Below, in pieces: positions 35,824 to 44,429 of a DNA stretch of 64,000 nt. The stretch's first letter is position 1, and each line of letters starts with the position of its first letter. The translations under genes were made by a program, and so were the position numbers. The notes under the pieces are model-generated. The model was not told where the DNA came from. It saw only the letters and a program-made list of their open reading frames with translations, and did not search any database. The DNA is from Plantactinospora endophytica (lineage in GTDB: Bacteria > Actinomycetota > Actinomycetes > Mycobacteriales > Micromonosporaceae), in NCBI RefSeq assembly GCF_016862915.1, contig NZ_BONW01000004.1, positions 186,001 to 250,000 of the forward strand. The letters are read 5' to 3'.

Positions 35824-38800
35824 TCAGCGGTTGGCGCAGTAGCCCACGCTGAAGGTGCTGGCTCCCGGCTTCAGGGTCCTGTTCCAGGCATCGCCGTGGA
35901 TCCGGTAGCTGCCGTCGCCCTGGAGTTGCCGTTGGAAGTTCCAGGCCGTGTAGATCTGGCCGCCGAGTTCGACATAGCCGTACCAGTCGACGGGCTTGTC
36001 GGTCCTGTTGGTGGCGACGACGTTCGCGCAGTAGCCGCCGCCGCTGTCCGAGCCCCACTGGGTGAAGTTCGTGACCTTGATGTCGACGTTGCCGTCGGCC
36101 GGGCCGACCAACCGGCCCACACCCCAGCGGGAGGTGGTCTGGTAACCGGTACCCAACTGGTCGGCCCAGTTCCGGATCGCGGTACGGGTGCCGCCGGTGG
36201 CGTCGTTGACCTGGAAGTCCAGGCCGTGGAACGTGTCGAGGCCGCCGTACTCCAGGAGGCTGATCGCCGCCTCGACGGTGTAGCCGGTCTCGGTGCGGAC
36301 CGTCGCGCTGGTCAGTCGGCCCCGCTGGAACGTTTCGTCACCGGTGCCGAACGAGACGCCGTTGTCCGCGTTGATCCGGATCTGGGTGTCGTCGTAGCGG
36401 TAGGGGCCGTTCTTGGCGTTGCCCCCGTCGACGTAGATCTCCACCGAGTCCCGGGTCCACGGATCGGAACCGGAGACGTCGACGACCGGGTCGGCGACTT
36501 CGGCGAGCACGTAGAGCGTCTGGTCCCGCCACAGGGTGCGGACCGTGGCGGTCGCGCCGTCCGCGCCCGAGACCGCCTTGGCGGTGGTGACCGCGCGGGC
36601 GTCGGCCCAGGTGGTGTCCACGGTGCCGTCGACCACCGGCGCCGTACGGGCCTGGGTGACCTCCAGGTACGACAGCTCCTCGACCAGGCCCAGGGTGCCC
36701 AGCGCGCCCGGGGCGTTCCAGCCGGCGGTGCGACCGTCGTTGCCCACCTGGACGTCCAGGGTGAGCGTGTCGCCCTCGGCCGCGTCGGTCAGCGGCAGGT
36801 GGGCGACGATGTCGTAGCCACCGCTGCGCTCCTTGGCCACGGCGGGCACGTTCCCGCTGCCGTTCCGGGCCACCGTGTACGTCTGGTCAGCCAGCACGAA
36901 GCTGACCTCGTCGCCGGCCGAGGCGGCGGCGTCGGAGACCGTCACGAAGGCCGTCAGATGATCCGGAGCCCAGCGAAGTTGGAACTTTGCCAGGTCCTCC
37001 ACCGCATGCAGCGGAAGCTTCCTCCAGGTCAGGTCGGAGGTGGCGGTGTCGGAGAGGGCGACGTCGCCGGCAAAGACGTTCGCCGTACGCAGCCGGGCCG
37101 GAAGCTCGCCGTCCACCGCGCCGTGGTACGCGGGCTTGGCCTTGAGGTTGTCGTCGAAGACGAGCGGGGCACCGTTGCCGGCCCGCCAGGACCGACCGTC
37201 GGTCAGGCCCCACACGGTGACCACGAACAGGTCGTCCGCGTACGTCCGGAAGAGTCGGAACGCGTCCCGGAAGTAGTAGCCCTGCTCGATCAGGTTCGCC
37301 CGGGTCACCGGGGTACCCGTGACGACGTCGAGTTCGGTGACGGCCTGGGTCACCGGCAGGTCCTCGAACGCCGCCAGCGCGGTGCCGAGGTTGGCGACCG
37401 GGGTGGCCAGTGACACGTGGAACTGGTGGCCCACCCCGTCGACCGGTACCCCACGGGCGATCAGCCGCTGCACCAGCGCCTTGTACCGCCCCTGCTTGCC
37501 AAGCTGCTCGGTGTTGTAGTCGTTGATGAACAGGGTGACCGGGTCGGTGCCGGCGACGGCGTGGACGTCGTTGAACGCCTCGTCCGCGTACCGGAACGCG
37601 AGGTCGATGTACTCCTCGCCCAGGATCCGGTACCACTCGCTGCGGCGCAGTCCGTCGCCGAACTCGCCACTGTCGGCGACGACCTCGTTGACGACGTCGA
37701 AGGCCCGCATCGGGTTGGTGGCGGAGCCGAACGGACCGTACCGGTCACTCAGCGACTCGGCGACGGCGAAGACGTGCGTACGCAGCCGGTCGCGGAGGAC
37801 CTGTTGGTGCGCCGCCGACGTGCTGAGCGGGGCGCCGGCCTCGTCCTGGAAGAACCAGGCCGGAGTCTGGCTGTGCCAGACGAGTACGTGCCCGTAGACG
37901 CCGAGGTTGTTCGCCCGGGCGAAGTCCATCAGCGCGATCGCCTGGTCGTGCGGGCGGAAGGTGCGCTCCGCGTCGTACCACGCCTCCGGCTTCATGTGGT
38001 TCTCCGGGGTGATGTTGTTGAAGTGCCGGGTCAACAGTTGGGCGGCGGCGCCCACCGTCTCGCGGCTGTCGATCGCGACGCCCATCGGGAAGTCGGTGGT
38101 CTCGTGGATCGGCGCGAGGTCCTCGATGACCGGCGGCTCCGGCACCCGTACGACGATGTCGTCGACGAGGAAGTTGCTGGTGTTTCCGGCCTCGCCGTTC
38201 TGCCACCGGGTCTCGAAGTAGAGCAGGGCGCTGTCGGCCGCCGGCATCGTGAAGCTCGCGGTCACCTCGGTCCAGCCGGTGTTCGTGATCCCGTCGAACT
38301 GGGCGAGCGTGCTGAACGACTGGCTGCCGCCGCTCGTGCTGGCGAGGCTGAGCCAGATCTGGTCGGTCGGCTGTCCCTCGGCGAACCGCAGCCACGCACG
38401 GAACTCGTAGGTCACGCCGGTCTCGAACAGGGCGCTCACGTCGCGGCCGATGCCGGCGCCCTGGTTCACCCGGTTGCCGACCAGGGCCGCGGCCTCGCCG
38501 CCGTGCGCGAGGTCGGTCAGCCCGACCGTCGGGGCGCCGGGTCCGCCGTCGCGCGGGCCCCACCCGTCGAGCCCGTCCTCGAAGTCGGTGTCGACCACGA
38601 CCGCGCCGGGTTCCGGCCCGCCCTGCGGGGTGGTGATGCTGATGTCGTCCAGGAGGTACGGAGTGGTGCCCTCGGCCTCGACGTAGAGGTTGGCCGCGGT
38701 CAGGCCCGCGGGCATGGTGTAGCTGCCGCCGATCCGTACCCAGTTCTCCGCAGTGGTGGGGACGTTGTCGCCGATCCAGGTGTAGGTGTTGGCACCACCG

Positions 38801-39189
38801 TCGGCCGGGGTGGCCTCCATCGTGAAGTGCACCCCCGCCGACCCGGTGGTACCGGCCGGAAGTTTCGCCCATGCGCTGATAACGTACGTCCCGCCGGGCT
38901 CGAATCTCGCGGCCGCGTCGATCGCCGCTCCCTGCCAGTTTGCGGTGCGGCCGGTGACCGAAAGGCTATTCGCGCTCTCGTGCCCCTCCGCCGTTATCCC
39001 GAGGGTGACGGCTCCGCGCGGCCCCCAGGGAGCGTAGGAACCCGACTCGAAATCGTTGGCCAGGACGACCCGGTCCGCGGCCTGGGCGGGGGCGGCGAAC
39101 GCGACCGACCCAACGATGGTGAGCAGTAATGATGTGACAAAAGCGGTCATTCTTCGAGCGGGTTTCACCGGTCTGTGTCCGATGCGCAT
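35824..39189 (-). CDS. Secreted multidomain endo-beta-1,4-xylanase (GH10)
   Basis: 1121 residues. Signal peptide 1 to about 38 (AFAAPAQA|AD). Two CBM4_9-type beta-sandwich repeats (about 40-190 and 195-350: DFESGSYAPWGPRG and DFEDGLDGWGPRDG). GH10 barrel (about 360-690) with PENHMKPE, GHVLVWHSQTP, acid/base in DVVNEVV and nucleophile in VTELDVV. Two CBM9-like regions (about 695-1030: APVVDGTVDTTWADA; TRDSVEIYVDGGN) and a CBM2-like end with two Cys (GGYCANV ... VGYCANR). It degrades xylan outside the cell. GGGAG lies before ATG 39189. No regulator is adjacent apart from MocR across the terminator. Confidence 0.93.
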   Translation of the reverse strand: MRIGHRPVKPARRMTAFVTSLLLTIVGSVAFAAPAQAADRVVLANDFESGSYAPWGPRGAVTLGITAEGHESANSLSVTGRTANWQGAAIDAAARFEPGGTYVISAWAKLPAGTTGSAGVHFTMEATPADGGANTYTWIGDNVPTTAENWVRIGGSYTMPAGLTAANLYVEAEGTTPYLLDDISITTPQGGPEPGAVVVDTDFEDGLDGWGPRDGGPGAPTVGLTDLAHGGEAAALVGNRVNQGAGIGRDVSALFETGVTYEFRAWLRFAEGQPTDQIWLSLASTSGGSQSFSTLAQFDGITNTGWTEVTASFTMPAADSALLYFETRWQNGEAGNTSNFLVDDIVVRVPEPPVIEDLAPIHETTDFPMGVAIDSRETVGAAAQLLTRHFNNITPENHMKPEAWYDAERTFRPHDQAIALMDFARANNLGVYGHVLVWHSQTPAWFFQDEAGAPLSTSAAHQQVLRDRLRTHVFAVAESLSDRYGPFGSATNPMRAFDVVNEVVADSGEFGDGLRRSEWYRILGEEYIDLAFRYADEAFNDVHAVAGTDPVTLFINDYNTEQLGKQGRYKALVQRLIARGVPVDGVGHQFHVSLATPVANLGTALAAFEDLPVTQAVTELDVVTGTPVTRANLIEQGYYFRDAFRLFRTYADDLFVVTVWGLTDGRSWRAGNGAPLVFDDNLKAKPAYHGAVDGELPARLRTANVFAGDVALSDTATSDLTWRKLPLHAVEDLAKFQLRWAPDHLTAFVTVSDAAASAGDEVSFVLADQTYTVARNGSGNVPAVAKERSGGYDIVAHLPLTDAAEGDTLTLDVQVGNDGRTAGWNAPGALGTLGLVEELSYLEVTQARTAPVVDGTVDTTWADARAVTTAKAVSGADGATATVRTLWRDQTLYVLAEVADPVVDVSGSDPWTRDSVEIYVDGGNAKNGPYRYDDTQIRINADNGVSFGTGDETFQRGRLTSATVRTETGYTVEAAISLLEYGGLDTFHGLDFQVNDATGGTRTAIRNWADQLGTGYQTTSRWGVGRLVGPADGNVDIKVTNFTQWGSDSGGGYCANVVATNRTDKPVDWYGYVELGGQIYTAWNFQRQLQGDGSYRIHGDAWNRTLKPGASTFSVGYCANR

Positions 39190-39454
39190 CAGGGGCTCCC
39201 TAGCCGGGCGGGACGGCGCGATGGTGGTGTCTCCGAACCGAACTCGCGGATTCAGTCGCGCGAATGTTAGCCGGGTGACGTGGGCTAGTCGAGATGCCCT
39301 GTCCGACCGGACGCCACCTCTCCGCCGGACGGTCAGAAGACCGAAAGTTTCGGCTAGCGGGGTGCCGATGTTTCGGAGCCAGTCCATGGTCGGGGCTGGG
39401 CGTACCACCGCTCGGATCGGAGGCCCTTCCGGTCGCGCTGGTCGGCTACCTCGC

Positions 39455-39490
39455 CCCAGGGGTGGCGCCGGGGCGACAGCCACCCCTGGG
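39455..39490 (-). terminator. Terminator of the Calx-beta-like gene
   Basis: CCCAGGGGTGGC (39455-39466) pairs perfectly over 12 bp with GCCACCCCTGGG (39479-39490), with a 12-nt loop. Confidence 0.75.
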
Positions 39491-39535
39491 CACGTCAAGA
39501 GGACGACGGCAGGTACCGGATCCTGCTGGGCCGGC

Positions 39536-39588
39536 CCGACCGGTGGCTTGGCCCGAGCGACCGGTGGCTTGGTCCGAGTGTGCGGTGG
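39536..39588. repeat. About 21-bp tandem repeat downstream of the Calx-beta-like gene
   Basis: Two and a half units of CGACCGGTGGCTTGGCCCGAG type, just past the stop of the leftward gene ending at 39601. Confidence 0.7.
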
Positions 39589-39600
39589 ACGCGCGCCACG

Positions 39601-40032
39601 TCAGCGGTATCGCGGCCGGTCGTCGTCGATCTGGGTGAAGGTGACGGTGTCGGAGAGGTAACCCGGGAAGCTGAGTGTGATGACGAGAACGTTGTCGATC
39701 GTGTCCTCGTCCTGCGCGCTCCCCAGCCCGAATCCCTGCCAGTTGCTCCAGTTGGTCGGGGTGAACCGCAGCATCACCGGCTGGCTGATCCACCTGCCGG
39801 TGCCCCGCATCGTCATCTGGAGATAGGCTGCCTCGGCCGGCGGGTGGCTCAGGCGTACCCGGAAGCCGGCGCCGGTGCCCTCCGGGATCGAGGTCGAGGC
39901 GGGCTCGGCGATCACCGTCGGCAAGTCGCCGACGGCGGCCTGCGTCGGTCCGGCGGGGGCGATGATCGCGACGGCGGCGAGCGCGAGCGCGCCGACCGCG
40001 CCGGACCAGCGGCGTACGGGAATGACGGGCAT
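39601..40032 (-). CDS. Small secreted Calx-beta-like protein
   Basis: 143 residues. Signal peptide 1 to about 33 (ALALAAVAIIAPAGPTQAAV), then one beta-sandwich repeat with Calx-beta-like features (TSIPEGTGAGFRVRLSHPP near the start, DTVTFTQIDDDRP at the end; Asp-rich ends bind calcium in this fold). GAAAGGA lies 7 nt before ATG 40032. A single small exported domain like this usually binds other surface or matrix components; the partner is unknown. It is in the same direction as the xylanase but separated from it by a terminator. Confidence 0.65.
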   Translation of the reverse strand: MPVIPVRRWSGAVGALALAAVAIIAPAGPTQAAVGDLPTVIAEPASTSIPEGTGAGFRVRLSHPPAEAAYLQMTMRGTGRWISQPVMLRFTPTNWSNWQGFGLGSAQDEDTIDNVLVITLSFPGYLSDTVTFTQIDDDRPRYR

Positions 40033-40318
40033 CGGAATCCTTTCGGGCAGCAACGGACGTCACGGCGGCACCGCCGGAGCCCGCCAGCGGCGCTGATCTG
40101 CGTGCCCTACCCGCGCGAAGGCATTGAGATCCTCCCATGTCCCGAGGTCGATCGGAACTTCCCGCCGCGAGCGCGGTCGGTCAGGGACCCCGCCCCCGGC
40201 TCGCCGAGCGACGGGATCCACCTCGGCCGGGCATGTAAGTCGGAATCGATCAGATCTGACCCGCGGATCAGCAGTCGCCCCGGGTCAATCTGTGGAAAGG
40301 CCCCTACAGTCGAAGGAT

Positions 40319-41203
40319 GTGCAGTCTGGCGGTCTCGCGGTGACGGCGGCGCTCGGCAGCGGGACGGACCTCCGGGCGGAGCCCTCGGAGGTCGGGGAGC
40401 CGGCAGGCCGTAGCCGAGCCGCGCGGCTGCGCCGGAAGGTACTGGTCGGCCTCGTGCTGGCCTGGGCCCTGGCGATCACGGCGGCGGTCGTGCTGCGCGG
40501 GGGCGGGGACTCGCCGCAGCCGGGTTCGGCGGCGCCGTCGACCTCGCCGTCCGCTTCGGAGGGACCGCTCGACGCGACCCAGGTCTACCGGACGCTGCTG
40601 CCCTCGGTGGTGCTGATCCGGACGACGGCGGGTGCGGCCTCCGCCGAGAACGCGAACGCCATGACCGAGTCGGCGACCGGTACCGGTGTGATCGTCAACG
40701 CCGACGGCACCATCCTCACCGCCGCACACGTGGTGGACGGCGCCGGCCGGATCACCGTGACGTACGCCGACGGGACCGAGTCCGCCGCGACGGTCGCCGC
40801 CGCCGACGCCAAGCAGGACATCGCCACCCTGACTCCGGCGACGTTGCCGCAGACGGTCGTACCGGCGGTGCTCGGCGGTGCCGCCGAGGTCGGCGACGAC
40901 GTGGTGGCCATCGGCAACCCGCTCGGGTTGACCGCGAGCACCACCAGCGGGGTCGTCTCCGGGCTGGACCGGGTCGCCCGGGGCGGGCCGACGGCGATCT
41001 CCGGACTCATCCAGTTCGACGCGGCAGTCAACCCGGGCAGCTCGGGCGGCCCACTCGTCAACGACCGCGCCCAGGTGGTCGGTGTCGTCATCGCGCTCGC
41101 CAACCCCACCGACGCCGGCACCTTCATCGGGATCGGCTTCGCCGTACCGATCGGGGCGGCGCTCGGTGCCGGCCGGGGCGACGGACAGGTGCCGCTGCTG
41201 TGA
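40319..41203 (+). CDS. Membrane-anchored HtrA-like trypsin-type serine protease without PDZ
   Basis: 294 residues. A cytoplasmic basic N-terminus is followed by TM VLVGLVLAWALAITAAVVLR (about 41-60), a Ser/Pro-rich linker and an external S1C protease domain. Triad: His in ILTAAHVVDG, Asp in AKQDIATL, Ser in NPGSSGGPL. It lacks a PDZ domain, unlike DegP. TACAGT (40305-40310) lies 8 nt before GTG 40319 with no proper leader, so it is probably leaderless; GTG 40340 is another option. 40 nt before the MoxR gene, it may lead that operon. Confidence 0.85.
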   Translation: MQSGGLAVTAALGSGTDLRAEPSEVGEPAGRSRAARLRRKVLVGLVLAWALAITAAVVLRGGGDSPQPGSAAPSTSPSASEGPLDATQVYRTLLPSVVLIRTTAGAASAENANAMTESATGTGVIVNADGTILTAAHVVDGAGRITVTYADGTESAATVAAADAKQDIATLTPATLPQTVVPAVLGGAAEVGDDVVAIGNPLGLTASTTSGVVSGLDRVARGGPTAISGLIQFDAAVNPGSSGGPLVNDRAQVVGVVIALANPTDAGTFIGIGFAVPIGAALGAGRGDGQVPLL

Positions 41204-41243
41204 CCAACTTCTCCCGACCAGAGCCAGCACAGAGGACGGACCG

Positions 41244-42266
41244 ATGAACATGCCGCAACGCGACGCCGGGAACTGGGCCGGAACCGGAGCCGCGCCGGCC
41301 TCCGCCGGTCCGATCGAAAAGGTGCGCTACGAGGTCAAGAAGACCATCGTCGGCCAGGACCCGCTGCTCGAACGGCTGATCGTGGCGCTGCTCGCCCGGG
41401 GGCACATCCTGGTCGAGGGGGTACCCGGGCTGGCCAAGACGCTCGCGGTCAAGTCGCTGGCCGAGGCGATCGGCGGGGACTTCCACCGGGTGCAGTTCAC
41501 CCCCGACCTGGTACCCGCCGACATCATCGGTACCCGGGTCTACCACCAGCCGACCGGCGAGTTCCAGGTGTCGCTCGGGCCGGTCTTCACCAACCTGCTG
41601 CTCGCCGACGAGATCAACCGGGCGCCGGCCAAGGTGCAGAGCGCACTGCTGGAGGTGATGCAGGAGCGGCAGGTCACCATCGGCCGGGAGACGCACCCGG
41701 TACCGAATCCGTTCCTCGTGATGGCCACCCAGAACCCGATCGAGTCCGAGGGCACGTATCCGCTGCCGGAGGCGCAGGTCGACCGCTTCATGATGAAGGT
41801 GGTCGTCGACTATCCGAGCGTGACCGAGGAGTTCGTCGTGGTCGAGCGGGCGCTCGCGCCGGCCACCCCGATCCAGCGCATCGTCGACCCGGCGACGCTC
41901 GTCGGGCTCCAGCAGGAGGCGGACCGGGTCTACGTCGACCCGTCCCTGATCGAGTACGCCGTCCAGCTCGCCCACGCCACCCGCGATCCTCGCCGGGTCG
42001 GCCTGACCGACCTGGCCCGGTACGTGACGTTCGGCGCCAGCCCCCGGTCGTCGATCAGTCTGGTGCTCGCGGCCCGCGCCCTCGCCTACGTCCGGGGCCG
42101 GGAGTACGCCGTGCCCGAGGATCTCACCGACCTCGCTCTGGACGTGCTGCGGCACCGGCTCGTCCTCTCCTACGAGGCGCTCTCCGACGAGGTCACCCCC
42201 GACCTGATCCTGTCGAAGATCCTGGCGAACGTGGCGATGCCGGAGCCCGCCGGCCGTGGTCGCTGA
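41244..42266 (+). CDS. MoxR-family AAA+ ATPase
   Basis: 340 residues. Walker A EGVPGLAKT, Walker B LLLADEINRAP, sensor 1 ATQNPIESEGTYPLPEAQ, sensor 2 region near the end. MoxR ATPases act as chaperones that mature complexes with VWA-domain proteins, which here follow directly (DUF58 and two VWA genes). ATG 41244 has AGAGGA 7 nt upstream. It ends 3 nt before the DUF58 gene. Confidence 0.94.
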   Translation: MNMPQRDAGNWAGTGAAPASAGPIEKVRYEVKKTIVGQDPLLERLIVALLARGHILVEGVPGLAKTLAVKSLAEAIGGDFHRVQFTPDLVPADIIGTRVYHQPTGEFQVSLGPVFTNLLLADEINRAPAKVQSALLEVMQERQVTIGRETHPVPNPFLVMATQNPIESEGTYPLPEAQVDRFMMKVVVDYPSVTEEFVVVERALAPATPIQRIVDPATLVGLQQEADRVYVDPSLIEYAVQLAHATRDPRRVGLTDLARYVTFGASPRSSISLVLAARALAYVRGREYAVPEDLTDLALDVLRHRLVLSYEALSDEVTPDLILSKILANVAMPEPAGRGR

Positions 42267-42269
42267 CCG

Positions 42270-43322
42270 ATGGCGACCGTTCCCGAGCGGTTGCTGCGGC
42301 GGCTGGAGTGGCGGCTCCGCCGCCGCCTCGACGGGCGCCTCCAGGGCGCGTACCGCACGGTGTGGCAGGGCAGCGGTATCGACTTCACGGACCTGCGCGC
42401 CTACACGCCGGAGGACGACGTCCGGCACATCGACTGGAACGTCACCGCTCGGCTGGACGAGCCGTACGTCCGGCAGTACACCGAGGACCGGGAGCTGACC
42501 GCCTGGCTGGTCGTCGACCGTTCCGCCTCGATGCGCTTTGGCCGTCCGCCGGACCCGAGCGGGGCGGACGGGGCGGGCACGGTCGGCAGGGCGGGCGCGG
42601 CCGACGGCTCGGGCAAGGCGGCCAACGGTGACGGGGCGGCCGAGGGTGACGGGGCGGCCAGGGGAGACAGGGCGGGCCGGGGCGACGGGGCGAGGCGGGA
42701 CGGCGGGACGGCGCGGGGCAAGGAGTTCGTGGCGACCGAGTTGGCGGTCGCGCTGGGCCGGCTGGTGGCGCAGGGTGGCAACCGGCTCGGCGCGATTCTC
42801 TACGACAACCACGCCCACCGGGTGATCCCGCCCCGGACCGGCCGCGACCAGGTGCTGCGCATCGCGCACGAACTGCTGCGCCCGCCACCCGCCGCCGGCA
42901 GCGGCGCCACCACCGACCTGGCCGCGATGCTGCGGCTGGCCGCCAGCACGACCGCCCGACGCCGCAGCCTGGTCTTCGTGGTCTCCGACTTCATCGGCGA
43001 CCCGGGTTGGGAACGTCCGCTCGCCATGCTCACCCACCGGCACGAGGTGGTGGTGATCCGGGTGGTCGACCCGGCCGAACTGGAGCTGCCCGACCTCGGC
43101 CTGATCCTGGTCGAGGACGCGGAGACCGGCGAACAACTCCTCGTCGACACCAGCGATCCACTGCTGCGTGGCCGCCTCGCGGCCGAGGTCGACGCCCGGG
43201 AGGACGCGCTGGCGGAGCGGATGCGGCGGGCCGGGGTGGACCCCCGACACGTCAGCACCGACCAGGACCTGCTCGCCGTACTCGTCGGGTTGGCCGGGCA
43301 GTCGGGTCGGGGGCGGCGATGA
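42270..43322 (+). CDS. DUF58/VWA-like protein of the MoxR operon, with low-complexity insertion
   Basis: 350 residues. The DUF58 signature DFTDLRAYTPEDDVRHIDWN (about 38-57) is followed by a VWA-like domain with MIDAS DRSASM (about 83-88), FVVSDF as the second metal loop, and a helical end. Between DRSASM and the next helix lies about 55 residues of Gly/Ala/Asp/Arg-rich sequence (42540-42720), absent from the family as I know it. It is a likely MoxR partner. ATG 42270 starts 3 nt after moxR; its stop overlaps the next ATG (ATGA). Confidence 0.88.
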   Translation: MATVPERLLRRLEWRLRRRLDGRLQGAYRTVWQGSGIDFTDLRAYTPEDDVRHIDWNVTARLDEPYVRQYTEDRELTAWLVVDRSASMRFGRPPDPSGADGAGTVGRAGAADGSGKAANGDGAAEGDGAARGDRAGRGDGARRDGGTARGKEFVATELAVALGRLVAQGGNRLGAILYDNHAHRVIPPRTGRDQVLRIAHELLRPPPAAGSGATTDLAAMLRLAASTTARRRSLVFVVSDFIGDPGWERPLAMLTHRHEVVVIRVVDPAELELPDLGLILVEDAETGEQLLVDTSDPLLRGRLAAEVDAREDALAERMRRAGVDPRHVSTDQDLLAVLVGLAGQSGRGRR

Positions 43323-44302
43323 GCTTCGACTACCCGCTGGTGCTGGCCGTCGCCGTACTGGTCACCGCCGCCGCGATCCTCGGCTACGTCGCGCTGCAAC
43401 GCCGTCGTACCGCCGCGCTGGCGGCTGCCGGCTTTGGGGTGCCGGCGGGCGGCAGTACGCGGCGGGCGGCACTGCGCCGACACCTGCCGTACGCGCTGCT
43501 GCTCGCCGCCCTGCCGATCCTGCTGCTGGGAGTGGCCCGCCCGCAGGCCGAGGTCGTCGTGCCGAGGGCCGCCGGCACGGTGATCCTTGCCTTCGACGTC
43601 TCCAACAGCATGTCCGCCGAGGACGTGGCACCGAGCCGGCTCGCCGCCGCGCAGGCCGCCGCGACCGGCTTCGTGGAGGAGCAGCCGGACTCGGTCGACG
43701 TCGGCGTACTCGTCTTCGGCGACCAGGCACTGCTGACCCAGGCTCCGACCGACGACCACGCCGCCGCCGTGTCCGCGATCGGGCGGCTCTCCTCGGGCGG
43801 CGGTACCGCGCTCGGGCAGGCGATCCTCGTCGCGCTCGGCACCATCACCGGCAAGCAGGTCAGCCTGCCGGCCGACGGCGGAATCGCGACCACGGAGGAT
43901 CTCGGCTACTGGCCGTCGGCGACGATCGTGGTCTTCTCCGACGGCCAGCAGACCGGTGGCCCCGACCCGTCGGCGGCGGCCGAACTCGCCGCTGCCGCCG
44001 GGGTACGCATCCAGACCGTCGGGGTCGGCACCGCCGAGGGCGCCACCGTCGAGGTCGACGGCTACCAGCTCGGTACGGCGCTGGACGAGGCGTTGTTGAG
44101 CACGGTCGCGCAGATGACCGGCGGCAGTCACCACCGGGCCGGCGACGCGGAAGCGCTGGCCGAGACGACCCGCTCGATCGACCTGCGCCTGACCAGCCGG
44201 AAGGAGCCCGTCGAGCTGACGGCGCCGTTCGCCGGTGTCGCCCTGCTGCTGCTGACCCTCGGTGGACTGCTCGGCATCCGCTGGCACGGAAGGATCGTCT
44301 GA
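43319..44302 (+). CDS. BatA-like VWA membrane protein 1
   Basis: 327 residues. TM at about 5-25 and 55-75, an external or cytosolic VWA domain with MIDAS DVSNSMSAED (about 96-105), VVFSDGQQTGG as second loop, and a C-terminal TM (FAGVALLLLTLGGLLGIRW). It is part of a MoxR-DUF58-BatA operon, which supports envelope stress tolerance in other bacteria. ATG overlaps the DUF58 stop. The last codons, stop and following sequence belong to an 80-bp duplication. Confidence 0.9.
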   Translation: MSFDYPLVLAVAVLVTAAAILGYVALQRRRTAALAAAGFGVPAGGSTRRAALRRHLPYALLLAALPILLLGVARPQAEVVVPRAAGTVILAFDVSNSMSAEDVAPSRLAAAQAAATGFVEEQPDSVDVGVLVFGDQALLTQAPTDDHAAAVSAIGRLSSGGGTALGQAILVALGTITGKQVSLPADGGIATTEDLGYWPSATIVVFSDGQQTGGPDPSAAAELAAAAGVRIQTVGVGTAEGATVEVDGYQLGTALDEALLSTVAQMTGGSHHRAGDAEALAETTRSIDLRLTSRKEPVELTAPFAGVALLLLTLGGLLGIRWHGRIV

Positions 44303-44429
44303 TGTCGTCCAGGTGGCCGTGGGCGCTGCTCGGGCTGCTGGCCGTAGCGCTCGGCATCCGCTGGCACGGGAGGATCGTCTGATGTCGCTCAGTTGGCCGT
44401 GGGCGCTGCTCGCACTGCTGGCCGTACCC
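44270..44429 (+). repeat. 80-bp tandem duplication across the junction of two VWA genes
   Basis: Copy 1 is 44270-44349 and copy 2 is 44350-44429, differing at a handful of positions. Each holds the 3' end of VWA gene 1 (LGIRWHGRIV, stop), the overlapping ATG and the first codons of VWA gene 2. It creates an extra ORF at 44302-44382. Confidence 0.93.
44302..44382 (+). CDS. 26-residue chimeric membrane microprotein created by duplication
   Basis: The ORF starts in the overlap TGATG at 44302 and ends in an identical TGATG at 44382, so it would be translationally coupled on both sides. The N-half (MSSRWPWALLGLLAV) copies the start of VWA protein 2, and the C-half (LGIRWHGRIV) copies the end of VWA protein 1. 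It is essentially one TM helix. It may be a neutral by-product, but it preserves coupling between the two VWA genes. Confidence 0.5.
   Translation: MSSRWPWALLGLLAVALGIRWHGRIV

Larger units (their letters stand above)
39190..39600. other. Intergenic region upstream of the xylanase gene
   Basis: It holds the xylanase leader, one terminator hairpin and one tandem repeat, listed separately. No gene is called, and I saw no clear operator. Confidence 0.5.

Noticed and set aside
39536-39588. Could the short repeats be a CRISPR array?
   Set aside because: Units are tandem with no spacers, and no cas genes are in the window; the same applies to the other repeats.
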